Shown in pieces: positions 37,681-46,012 of a DNA stretch of 54,875 bases. The notes under the pieces are model-generated. The model did not search any database and was not told the origin of the DNA. It saw only the letters and a list, made by a program, of their open reading frames with translations. Numbering within the stretch: position 1 is the stretch's first letter; every line of letters begins with the position of its first letter. Origin of the DNA: an uncultured Opitutia bacterium (lineage in GTDB: Bacteria > Verrucomicrobiota > Verrucomicrobiia > Opitutales > Opitutaceae); contig CAIQKQ010000139.1 of assembly GCA_903872425.1 (NCBI GenBank), forward strand, positions 1 to 54,875, in the 5' to 3' direction. Both the position numbers and the translations under genes were made by a program.

Positions 37681-37744
37681 GTTTCAGTCGCCGTCAAATT
37701 TGCTCCTGCCTGCAACGGGGCAGGAGCCGCTCCCAAACTGAAAC
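37681..37744. repeat. 64-bp two-level inverted repeat between convergent genes
   Basis: Outer arms GTTTCAGT/ACTGAAAC enclose inner arms GCTCCTGCC/GGCAGGAGC (37702-37710 with 37719-37727). The element lies 5 bases after the symporter stop and about 90 bases before the glnS stop. It may act as a bidirectional terminator or be a mobile REP-like repeat. No clear T-run follows. Confidence 0.7.
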
Positions 37745-37831
37745 CAGCGATGGCTGTTTTTCGGTCAAATTGCTTGCCGGTTCCCGTCGGTCAAGTGGTG
37801 CGATCGCCGTCAATGAGCGGCGGCGGAAGCA

Positions 37832-39664
37832 TCATTTCGCCCAATGGTCCTTGAGCGTGATGGTGCGGTTGAGGACAAGTTTGGTGGACGTGCTATCCTT
37901 CGGGTCGGGGGTGTAGTAGCCGAGGCGTTCGAACTGGTAGCGCTCACCGGGCTTTGCCGTGGCGAGCGAGGGCTCCAGTTTGGCGGTCACGACCTCGAGA
38001 GACTTAGGGTTAACGACTTTCAGGAAATCCTCCTCGGCGGCGGGCTCAGGGACCGTGAAGAGGCGATCATAAAGGCGCACTTCGGCCTCGACGCATTGCC
38101 GGACGCTCACCCAGTGAATCGTCCCTTTCACCTTTTTGTCAGCGTTGGGCTGACCAGAACGCGTGTCGAGCTGGGCAGTGCAGCGCAGCTCGATGAGGTG
38201 GCCGGTGGCGTCCTTCACGACCTCGTCGCACTTTATGATACAGGCGTATTTTAGCCGGACCTCGCCGCCGGGTTTCAGGCGGAAAAATTTCGGCGGCGGC
38301 ACTTCGGCGAAGTCGTCACCCTCGATGAATACTTCGCGGGTGAGCGCGAGCGGACGCGTAGTGGGCGTCGCACTTTGCGGGTCGTTCGTGGCAGCGCAGG
38401 TGATAGTTTCGTCTGGCGCGAGGTTGGTGAGAACGAGTTTCACGGGGCGGAGCACCGCTAGGCGGCGCTGGGCGGCGGCATTGAGTTCTTCCCGAATGGC
38501 GTGCTCGAGGACGGCGACGTCGGTCAGACTGTCGAACTTCGTGACGCCGACACCGGTGACGAAGCGCCGCAGCGCACTGGCTGGCACCCCGCGACGGCGC
38601 AAGCCGGAGAGCGTAGGCATCCGCGGGTCGTCCCAGCCAGTGACGATTTTTTCCTGCACGAGGGAGAGCAAGCGGCGTTTGCTGACCACTGTGTAACCGA
38701 GGTTGAGCTTGGCGAACTCGTATTGATGCGGAAGCGGACGTGGAAGTCCGAGTGCGTGGAGGATCCAGTCGTAGAGCGCGCGGTGATCCACGAACTCCAG
38801 CGTGCAAATGCTGTGCGTAATGCCTTCGAGATAGTCGCTCAAGCAATGGGCGTAGTCGTAGAGCGGGTAGATGCACCAGGCATTGCCGGTGTGGTGGTGC
38901 GCCGTGTGGCGGATGCGGTAGAGGAGCGGGTCGCGCAGCCAGACGTTCGGCGAGGCCATGTCAATTTTCGCACGGAGGGAGCGCGCTCCGTCAAGGAACT
39001 CGCCCGCCTTCATCCGGGCGAAGAGATCGAGGTTTTCCGCCACCGACCGGTGGCGGAAGGGCGACTCGCGGCCGGGGCGGTCGGGCGCGCCCCTAAATTC
39101 GTCGGTCTCTTTGGGCGAGAGGTCGCAGACGTAGGCAAGGCCGCGCTCGATGAGCGTGACCGCATAGGCGTGGAGCTCGTTGAAGTAATCGCTCGCGAAA
39201 AACGGCTCGGTTTCGAAATTCGATTTCGGATTCTCGATTTTCGCAATGGAGTCGGCGATTCCAGTTTGGGCTCGCGGAGCAGGGGCGATATAAAAATCGG
39301 CCTGACCGTTAACCGTCTGTGTGGCGGGAGTCGCGCCCTTGGGTTTTAGGCCGAGGCAGTGGTCGGCCCAGTCAGCGATGAGCCAGCGCACATCGGCAAC
39401 AATGGAGTCCACGTATTCGGTCTCCTCCTTCGCCGGGTTGGTGTCGTCCATGCGGAGGTGGCACCGGCCGGCATGCTCGCGGGCGATGCCGAAGTTAAGG
39501 CAGATGGATTTAGCGTGGCCAATATGAAGGTAGCCGTTGGGTTCAGGCGGAAAGCGGGTGACGATGCCGGCGTACCGGTTCTCCGCGACATGCTGCGCGA
39601 CGATGTCGCGGATAAAGTCGCTGGGCGCGGGCGTGGCGGCGGAGGCGCTGGTGGCGTCAGGCAT
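37832..39664 (-). CDS. glnS: Glutamine-tRNA ligase
   Basis: The 610-residue enzyme charges tRNA-Gln. The HIGH-type motif is PPEPNGYLHIGHAK (residues 39-52), DDTNPAKEETEY follows, and the KMSKS-type motif is VVSKRRL. The anticodon-binding domains are present. An insertion of about 50 residues (about 103-153) separates ADWADH from FASDYFNELHAYAV, where other GlnRS have only a few residues. The insertion includes IADSIAKIENPKSNFE, which reads like translated repeat DNA. It sits near the active-site Rossmann fold and is probably a surface loop. Confidence 0.93.
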   Translation of the reverse strand: MPDATSASAATPAPSDFIRDIVAQHVAENRYAGIVTRFPPEPNGYLHIGHAKSICLNFGIAREHAGRCHLRMDDTNPAKEETEYVDSIVADVRWLIADWADHCLGLKPKGATPATQTVNGQADFYIAPAPRAQTGIADSIAKIENPKSNFETEPFFASDYFNELHAYAVTLIERGLAYVCDLSPKETDEFRGAPDRPGRESPFRHRSVAENLDLFARMKAGEFLDGARSLRAKIDMASPNVWLRDPLLYRIRHTAHHHTGNAWCIYPLYDYAHCLSDYLEGITHSICTLEFVDHRALYDWILHALGLPRPLPHQYEFAKLNLGYTVVSKRRLLSLVQEKIVTGWDDPRMPTLSGLRRRGVPASALRRFVTGVGVTKFDSLTDVAVLEHAIREELNAAAQRRLAVLRPVKLVLTNLAPDETITCAATNDPQSATPTTRPLALTREVFIEGDDFAEVPPPKFFRLKPGGEVRLKYACIIKCDEVVKDATGHLIELRCTAQLDTRSGQPNADKKVKGTIHWVSVRQCVEAEVRLYDRLFTVPEPAAEEDFLKVVNPKSLEVVTAKLEPSLATAKPGERYQFERLGYYTPDPKDSTSTKLVLNRTITLKDHWAK

Positions 39665-39787
39665 AACCTGGGAAGTTGCCCGGCGGGCGGGCGCGAGGCA
39701 AGGGCGTGTTGGCCCTCACATGAAAATCCTGCACCGCCCGTTGAGAAAATTTTTGCAACCCGTGCGAGCGGTAGCTTGGCTTGCACC

Positions 39788-41570
39788 GTGATCCTCCGCC
39801 CCTTCGTTTTTCTCGGCCTGCTCTTGGCCGCGGTCCGGCTGGGTGCCTGGGAACTGCCGTCTGGCTGGGAGGCCCGCGCGCCCACGGCTGCGCAAATCAG
39901 CACGGTGCTCGAAGCGGCGGAGAGTGAGGGCTGGGCTACGGTTGCGCTCGCGCTGCGCGGCGGCGCGTTGCGCGCCTACGAACGGGGTCAGGCCGACGCC
40001 GCTGGATCGTGGCTCGGCCTCGCACGCTGGGCAGCGGTATTTGCCGAGCCAGAGCAGGCGTTTGTGCCGCGCTGGGTTGCCGCGATCAACGCCGCCAAAG
40101 TTGGTCACCCCAACATGGCGCGCAGCTATCTCCCGCGTGACCGGCCGCTCGGCACTAATGTTAGCCGGCCACTCATGCAATGGCTGTTCGGTGACCAGGT
40201 ATTCACGGACAAGTTTTTCGCGCTGCTTTCGCCGTGCGACTACTTGCCGACCGTGCTTGCCACCCTCGACAAAATCTTTACCGCCGATCCAAAAAAATTC
40301 TCCACCTACGCGCAACTCGCGCTCGCCATCGCCGTCGTCTACGACGTGCCGCCTCCACCCGGCTGGCCGCACGCGCAGGTGAGCACGGCCGCCCTACCGC
40401 GCCGCCTGCCTGCGCCGGAGGAGGCGTTCGCGTTTTTCACGCAAGCCGACGCCGCCGGCCACACGTTGCACTCACTCGCCAAGCTCGATGCCGATACCCT
40501 CAAGTTCGTCGTAGACGTCGCCGCCCCTTTCGCCGAACTCGCGTGGGCCCAGCAGATGATCACTCAACCGCTGTCGCGATTAGACCGGACTTATACGATC
40601 ATCAACTATCGTGCCGACCGCATGAAGAGCAACCAGACCAACTGGCCGGGCGCGACCTACGATCTGCCGCATATCCTCGGCGACGGCGGCATTTGCGTGG
40701 ACCAAGCTTATTTCGCAACCGAAGCCGGCAAGGCGCGCGGTGTGCCTACAATTTTTTTTCGCGGGGAGGGCAACGACGGCCGGCATGCGTGGTTCGGTTT
40801 CCTCGATGAGCGCCAGCGCTGGCAACTCGACGCCGGCCGTTACGAGCAGGATAATCTGGTCACCGGCGTCGCCCACGACCCGCAGACGTGGGGGAACTTG
40901 TCCGACCACGAGCTCGCGTTTTTGGCGGAGGGTTTTCACACCACCAAAAGCTTCGCGGCGTCACGCCTACACGAGGATTTCGCGGCGACCTATCTGGAGC
41001 TGAAAAATTATCCCGCCGCCACGGCTGCCGCACGCAAGGCCGTCACTTACGAGCGCCGCAATGTCTCCGCGTGGGAAACGTTGCTCGCCGCGCAAACCGG
41101 CACCGGCGCGGATACCCGGACGCGCGAGGACATCCTGCGCGAAGCGGCGGCCGGCTTGGACCGGTACCCCGACCTTGGCACGCAGTTCCGTCGCCGGGTC
41201 GCCGACAGCCTGCGCGCGCGGCCAGATCAGCGCGGCCGACGAGGAGGAACGCCAGATCGCCCGCCGTAACCAACGCGAGCGCAGCGACCTCACTGTCGCT
41301 CAGGCCGCGCTCATCCTGAACCGCGCGCTGGCCGAAAAATCGCCCGCCGAACAATTGCAAATTTACGCCCAGCTCCTGCGCCTATATGGACACGACGGCG
41401 GCACCGGGTTTTACGATGCCCTCACGCTACCATTGGTCCGCCAGCTTCTGCGCGACGGCCGCAAGCCCGAGGCCCGTACCGCGTTGGAGCAGACCCGACA
41501 AACTCTCGCCCCTGAGACCAGCAGCCAACTCGACCAGGAAATGGCAAAACTCGCTGCGACGCTGAAGTAA
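39788..41570 (+). pseudogene. Secreted transglutaminase-like protein, frameshifted near the C-terminus
   Basis: A GTG at 39788 starts a signal peptide (core FVFLGLLLAAV). The core carries a transglutaminase-like triad: Cys303 in GGICVDQAYFAT, His333 in GRHAWFGF and Asp348 in QLDAGRY. The plausible frame then runs to about 41215 (RVADSLRAR). The rest (GQISAADEEERQIARR, ending at 41570) is in the next frame, so one indel in a GCGCGCGG tract around 41212-41222 breaks the gene. The C-terminal part looks helical and TPR-like. The expected full length is about 594 residues. Without correction the product ends after unrelated residues at 41269. Confidence 0.7.
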
Positions 41571-41642
41571 TCAGTTGGCCTGATTTGCGGTGCTGACAGA
41601 GCGATGGTCGCGGGTGTCCTTCCGCGAGCTCATCACGGCGAG

Positions 41643-42545
41643 TCACGGGCCACTCGCCACCGCCAGAAACGCCGCCAACGCCGCATCGGGCGGCGGCACG
41701 GCACGCCAGCCGACGACCAGTCGGCTCTCCGGCGCTGGGCCGGCCAGCTGGCGAAACTTCACCTCTGGCGGGAGGTACCGCGCCTCCGATGGCGTCATAA
41801 ACGTCACCCCCACGCCCGCGCGTACGAGGCCGGTGGCGTTGGCGCGCGGCCACACCTCTTCGGCGATGCGCGGCGTGACGCCGACTGCGTCAAACGCGGC
41901 GAGTACGCGGTCGTAGAAGCCGGGGTTGTGCGAGCGCGGGAACAGCACGAAGGGGGTGTCGGCCAGGTCGCGCAGTCGAAGCGCGCGGGCCTTCGCGCGC
42001 GGGTGGTCGGCGGGGAGCAGCACCCCGTTTTTCTCGCGGAGCAGCGTGCGCGTCTGCAGCGTGGGCGTTAGTGCGTCGGGATGAAAAAAACCGCACGCCA
42101 ACTCGCCGGCCTCCAGCGCGGCGAGCTGCGCCGAGGTGGGCGATTCGTTCAGCTCAAGTTTAATGCCGGGATACTTCCGGTGAAACTCACGCAAAATACC
42201 CGGCAGTACTGTCGCCATTGCCAGCCCGGTGAATGCCACGCGCAGATGACCGACCTCGCCACCGGCCATCGCGCGCAGCTCGCGCGGGATCGCATGCAGG
42301 GCGCGCAGCAGCGGCTCGGCCCGCTCGAGCAGAAGCTTGCCGGCGGGCGTCAATTCGACCCGGCGGCGCGTGCGGTTGAGCAGGCTGGCCCCGAGCGCCG
42401 CCTCCAGTTGCGCGATCTGCCGGCTGAGCGCGGGCTGCGCGACGCCGAGCGCCTCCGCGGCCGCAGTGAAATGCAACCGCCGCGCCACCTCGCGAAAATA
42501 GACGAGGTGGCGCAGCTCAAAAGGGTACTGATACTCTCGCGGCAT
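41643..42545 (-). CDS. LysR-type transcriptional regulator
   Basis: The 300-residue protein has an N-terminal helix-turn-helix (about residues 10-65; LHFTAAAEALGVAQPALSRQIAQLE) and a C-terminal effector domain of the usual length. It is divergent from leuC with a 166-base gap. The gap contains an AAATAAGTATTT palindrome at 42557-42568 close to its own start. Divergent LysR-leuCD arrangements are a common regulatory design, so control of leuCD is inferred. Confidence 0.88.
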   Translation of the reverse strand: MPREYQYPFELRHLVYFREVARRLHFTAAAEALGVAQPALSRQIAQLEAALGASLLNRTRRRVELTPAGKLLLERAEPLLRALHAIPRELRAMAGGEVGHLRVAFTGLAMATVLPGILREFHRKYPGIKLELNESPTSAQLAALEAGELACGFFHPDALTPTLQTRTLLREKNGVLLPADHPRAKARALRLRDLADTPFVLFPRSHNPGFYDRVLAAFDAVGVTPRIAEEVWPRANATGLVRAGVGVTFMTPSEARYLPPEVKFRQLAGPAPESRLVVGWRAVPPPDAALAAFLAVASGP

Positions 42546-42556
42546 TAAACAAACCT

Positions 42557-42568
42557 AAATAAGTATTT
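42557..42568. promoter_or_regulatory. Candidate LysR operator
   Basis: The short AT-rich palindrome AAATA-AG-TATTT lies 11 bases from the LysR start in the divergent gap to leuC. LysR regulators commonly bind AT-rich inverted repeats there. The site is short and unproven. Confidence 0.35.
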
Positions 42569-42711
42569 CTGGGCATGGCAATATTCTGCTAGGCTCTATG
42601 CCGTAATCGAAACCTCAGGATCCCCAGTATGGCAGCTCTTCTAGTCGCTCGCGGGCTGCCCTCCTCCTTAGATTCCTGAGCTCCAGCTATCATATTTCCC
42701 TTCGCTTTTTT

Positions 42712-44127
42712 ATGCCTAAATCACTTTTCCAAAAAGTCTGGGACGCTCACGCCGTCCGCTCACTGGCCAACGGCCAAACCCAGCTCCTTATCGGCACGCA
42801 CCTCATCCACGAGGTGACGTCGCCGCAGGCGTTTGGCATGATGCGCGACCTTGGTCTCAAGGTACTCATGCCGCACCGCACGTTTGCCACGGTGGACCAC
42901 ATCGTGCCGACCGACCAATTCGCCGAGCCCTATCGCGACCCGCTCGCGCAAGCGATGATGGACGAGTTGCGCAAAAATTGCGCCCAGTTCGGCATCACTT
43001 TTTTCGACCGCGCCACCGGTAAGCAGGGCATCGTCCATATCGTCGGTCCCGAGCAGGGCATCACGCAGCCTGGTACGACAATCGCGTGCGGCGACTCGCA
43101 CACGAGCACGCACGGCGCGTTTGGCGCGATCGCGTTCGGTATCGGCACGACGCAGATCCGCGACGTGCTCGCCACGCAGACGATGGCGCTGGGTAAGCTG
43201 AAGGTTCGCCGGATCACCGTGAACGGCGCGCTGCGCCCCGGCGTTTATGCGAAAGACGTGATCCTGCACATCATCCGCGCGCTCGGCGTGAACGGCGGCA
43301 CGGGCTTCGCCTACGAATACGGCGGTGAGGTCTTCGACCGCATGACGATGGAGGAGCGCATGACCGTGTGCAATATGTCCATCGAGGGCGGTGCGCGTGC
43401 TGGCTACGTCAACCCCGACGAGACGACCTTCGCCTATCTTAAGGGCCGGCCTTATTCACCCAAAGGCGCGGCGTGGGACGCGGCTGTCGCCGGCTGGCGC
43501 TCGACTGCGAGCGATCCCGGCTGTCACTACGACGACGTGGTCACCATCAACGCCGCCGACATCGCGCCCACCGTGACTTGGGGCATCAATCCCGGCCAGG
43601 CCATCACCATTAACGAAACTGTCCCCGATGCCGCAAAGGCGACCACAGTTGACGAGAAGTCCTCTATCGAGGAGGCGCTCGCCTACATGAAGCTCACGCC
43701 CGGCGCGCCGATCAAGGGAACGAAGATCAACGTCGCCTTCCTCGGCTCCTGCACGAATGGCCGCACGAGCGATTTCCAAGAGGTCGCCAAATACCTCAAA
43801 GGTCGCCACGTCGCCCCCGGGGTGAAGGCCATCGCCGTCCCTGGCTCGCAAATCGTCGCACTCCAGTGCGCCCAACTCGGTCTCGACCGGATTTTCCGCG
43901 ACGCCGGCTTCGAGTGGCGCGAGGCAGGCTGCTCGATGTGTCTCGCGATGAATCCCGACAAGCTCATCGGCGACCAACTCTGCGCGAGCTCCTCCAACCG
44001 CAACTTCAAGGGTCGCCAAGGCTCCACCACTGGCCGCACGCTCCTGATGAGTCCCGTGATGGTCGCCGCCGCCGCCGTCACCGGCGCCGTCGCCGACGCG
44101 CGCGAAGTCTTCGACGTTAACCACTGA
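42712..44127 (+). CDS. leuC: 3-isopropylmalate dehydratase large subunit
   Basis: The 471-residue protein is the large subunit of isopropylmalate isomerase in leucine synthesis. The aconitase-type text includes [20 protein letters not shown] and, with the [4Fe-4S] cysteines, [13 protein letters not shown] and [10 protein letters not shown]. The final [17 protein letters not shown] is typical. Length is normal. leuD follows after 120 bases. Confidence 0.97.
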   Translation: MPKSLFQKVWDAHAVRSLANGQTQLLIGTHLIHEVTSPQAFGMMRDLGLKVLMPHRTFATVDHIVPTDQFAEPYRDPLAQAMMDELRKNCAQFGITFFDRATGKQGIVHIVGPEQGITQPGTTIACGDSHTSTHGAFGAIAFGIGTTQIRDVLATQTMALGKLKVRRITVNGALRPGVYAKDVILHIIRALGVNGGTGFAYEYGGEVFDRMTMEERMTVCNMSIEGGARAGYVNPDETTFAYLKGRPYSPKGAAWDAAVAGWRSTASDPGCHYDDVVTINAADIAPTVTWGINPGQAITINETVPDAAKATTVDEKSSIEEALAYMKLTPGAPIKGTKINVAFLGSCTNGRTSDFQEVAKYLKGRHVAPGVKAIAVPGSQIVALQCAQLGLDRIFRDAGFEWREAGCSMCLAMNPDKLIGDQLCASSSNRNFKGRQGSTTGRTLLMSPVMVAAAAVTGAVADAREVFDVNH

Positions 44128-44145
44128 ACAGACAACCCAAGCAAT

Positions 44146-44230
44146 AAGCGCGAAGACGCAAAGCCATTAAGAGCCCAAGCCAAGCAGGAATCTTTGCTGC
44201 TGCCCTTATCCACTTAGCGTTCTTGCGCTT
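44146..44230. repeat. Imperfect inverted repeat with a dispersed AAGACGCAAAG-type motif
   Basis: AAGCGCGAAGACGCAAAGC at 44146-44164 is mirrored by a near-inverted copy at 44213-44230. A second close copy, AAGCGCAAAGACGCAAAGC, is at 45816-45834. The element fills most of the leuC-leuD spacer. Confidence 0.6.
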
Positions 44231-44247
44231 TAAAAATCCCTCCTTCC

Positions 44248-44850
44248 ATGTCCCTCGCAAAAATCTCCTCCCTCGCCGGCCTCGGCGTGTTTGTCTCCGG
44301 CAACGACATTGACACCGACCGCATTATCCCGGCGCGTTTTATGAAGTGCGTCACCTTCGACGGCCTCGGAGAGTTCCTCTTTCACGATGTGCGCAAGAAC
44401 GCCGACGGCACCGACAAACCGCACCCGCTCAACGAGCCGCGCTTTAACGGCGCGACGGTGCTGCTCTCTGGCGCGAACTTCGGTTGTGGTTCATCGCGTG
44501 AGCACGCACCGCAGGCGATCCAGAAGTACGGCTTCAAGGCCGTCGTCGCCGAAGGCTTCGCGGAAATCTTCTATGGCAACTGTGTCACCCTCGGCATCCC
44601 CTGCTTCGAGGCGGCTCGTGAAGACATCGCCCAGATCGCCGCCGCCATCGAAAAAAATCCGGCGGTTGAGCTGACGTTGGATGTGGCGAAACAGGAAATC
44701 CGTTTCGCTGGCCAGACCGTGAAGGCCGCCGTGCGCCCCAGCGCGCGCGACGCGCTCGTCAACGGCCGCTGGGACGCCATCGGCGAATTGCTCGAGGGTC
44801 TGCCCGCGGTGAAAACCACCGCTGCCAAGCTGCCATATTTGGCGGCTTGA
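44248..44850 (+). CDS. leuD: 3-isopropylmalate dehydratase small subunit
   Basis: The 200-residue protein is the swivelling small subunit partnering LeuC. Recognisable text includes GNDIDTDRIIPARF, NEPRFNGATVLLSGANFGCGSSREHAPQA (in pieces) and FAEIFYGNCVTLGIP. The ATG follows a pyrimidine-rich leader (CCCTCCTTCC) rather than an SD. Confidence 0.96.
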   Translation: MSLAKISSLAGLGVFVSGNDIDTDRIIPARFMKCVTFDGLGEFLFHDVRKNADGTDKPHPLNEPRFNGATVLLSGANFGCGSSREHAPQAIQKYGFKAVVAEGFAEIFYGNCVTLGIPCFEAAREDIAQIAAAIEKNPAVELTLDVAKQEIRFAGQTVKAAVRPSARDALVNGRWDAIGELLEGLPAVKTTAAKLPYLAA

Positions 44851-44966
44851 GTGGCATCTGTTGACATCAAAAACTCACGCAAATTCCGGCTAAGTGTAGG
44901 TGGCACTAAGGAATCGGTCGAGCGACATGATGTCGGTGTAATGAGTGCAGGTATCGCATTCCGAAA

Positions 44967-45725
44967 TCACCCGCGGCCCACGTAGGGCATCTTCGTCGCC
45001 ATGACGGTGATCGTCGGCACGTTGGTGTCGAGGGGAAGGCTGGCCATGTAGAGAACGGCGTCGGCGACGTGGCGTACATCCATTGTCGGCTCGATAGCGA
45101 GCGTACCGTTGGCCTGCGGGACACCTTGTTTCATCTTCCCGGCCATCGGAGTGTCGGCGTTCCCAATGTCAATCTGGCCACATGCGATGTCGTGAGCGCG
45201 TCCATCGAGAGCGAGCGACTTGGTCAGGCCGGTGATAGCGTGCTTCGTGGCGGTATAGGGCGCGGAGTTAGGGCGCGGCACGTGGGCGGAGATCGAGCCG
45301 TTGTTGATGATGCGGCCACCGCGTGGCGATTGAGTTTTCATCAGGCGAAACGCCTCCTGCGCGCAGAGAAAACAGCCGGTGAGGTTGGTCTCCACGACCG
45401 ACTTCCAGGCGTCGAGCGGCAACTCGTCGAACGGTACGCCGGGCGCGCTGACGCCGGCGTTGTTAAACAACAAGTCGAGCCGGCCAAATCCCTCCCGTGT
45501 GCGGGCGAAAAGATTTTTCACGGCCGCGGGATCGGTCACATCGTTCGCGACCACGAGGACCCGCTCGGAGGGTGCGCCAGACTCGCGCACGGCGGCGTCA
45601 AGCGCATCGGGCCGGCGGCCGGTAAGTACGACCGACCAACCAGCGGAGAGCAGCGCGTGGGCGACGGCGCGGCCGATGCCCGAGCCGGCACCGGTGACGA
45701 GGGCGATTTTTTGTGGGGTAGCCAT
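44967..45725 (-). CDS. Short-chain dehydrogenase/reductase
   Basis: The 252-residue enzyme has the nucleotide-binding motif TGAGSGIG (near residue 11), NNAG, the catalytic Ser in NNGSISAH, and YTATK (the Tyr and Lys). The substrate is not identified; the TGRR after the second strand suggests NADP(H) preference, an inference. The start at 45725 ([12 protein letters not shown]) fits the fold. A 13-bp palindrome CGACAT-G-ATGTCG at 44923-44935 lies past the stop, without a T-run. Confidence 0.88.
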   Translation of the reverse strand: MATPQKIALVTGAGSGIGRAVAHALLSAGWSVVLTGRRPDALDAAVRESGAPSERVLVVANDVTDPAAVKNLFARTREGFGRLDLLFNNAGVSAPGVPFDELPLDAWKSVVETNLTGCFLCAQEAFRLMKTQSPRGGRIINNGSISAHVPRPNSAPYTATKHAITGLTKSLALDGRAHDIACGQIDIGNADTPMAGKMKQGVPQANGTLAIEPTMDVRHVADAVLYMASLPLDTNVPTITVMATKMPYVGRG

Positions 45726-45815
45726 AGGGAGAGTTGAAGAAGGGCCAGCAGGGATGCCGAGGCAAATGTCGGGGAGCGATATGTCGGAGCGGAGCCGTGC
45801 CATGCTGGACGGAGA

Positions 45816-45841
45816 AAGCGCAAAGACGCAAAGCGGCGAAG
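45816..45841. repeat. Dispersed AAGACGCAAAG-type repeat copy
   Basis: AAGCGCAAAGACGCAAAGC differs by one base from the copy at 44146-44164 in the leuC-leuD spacer. It lies between the SDR start and the terminator of the esterase cluster. Confidence 0.6.
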
Positions 45842-45926
45842 GGCCGTAGACGGGTGAGCACAAACGCCAGATTAAGGGAGCCAAACAAAATTTCAGGGTG
45901 GGCGCGTCATTGGCTGATACCGCCAC

Positions 45927-45956
45927 AAAAAAGCGCCTCCCATAAATGGGAGGCGC
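45927..45956 (-). terminator. Rho-independent terminator of the esterase cluster
   Basis: A perfect 10-bp stem GCGCCTCCCA/TGGGAGGCGC with a 4-base loop is followed on the minus strand by six T. It is 57 bases past the stop of the last esterase gene. Confidence 0.92.
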
Positions 45957-46012
45957 TGGAGGAGATCGGAACCGGGGTCAACGACCCCGGCTACAACGGA
46001 GCGTGACGGGGC

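Noticed and set aside
39359-39787. N-terminal extension of the transglutaminase-like frame
   Set aside because: It overlaps the well-supported glnS 5' end on the other strand, and a signal peptide begins at the GTG at 39788.
41637-41658. Hairpin GGCGAGT/ACTCGCC at the LysR gene end
   Set aside because: The stem covers the stop codon and no T-run follows on the minus strand, so a terminator call is not supported.
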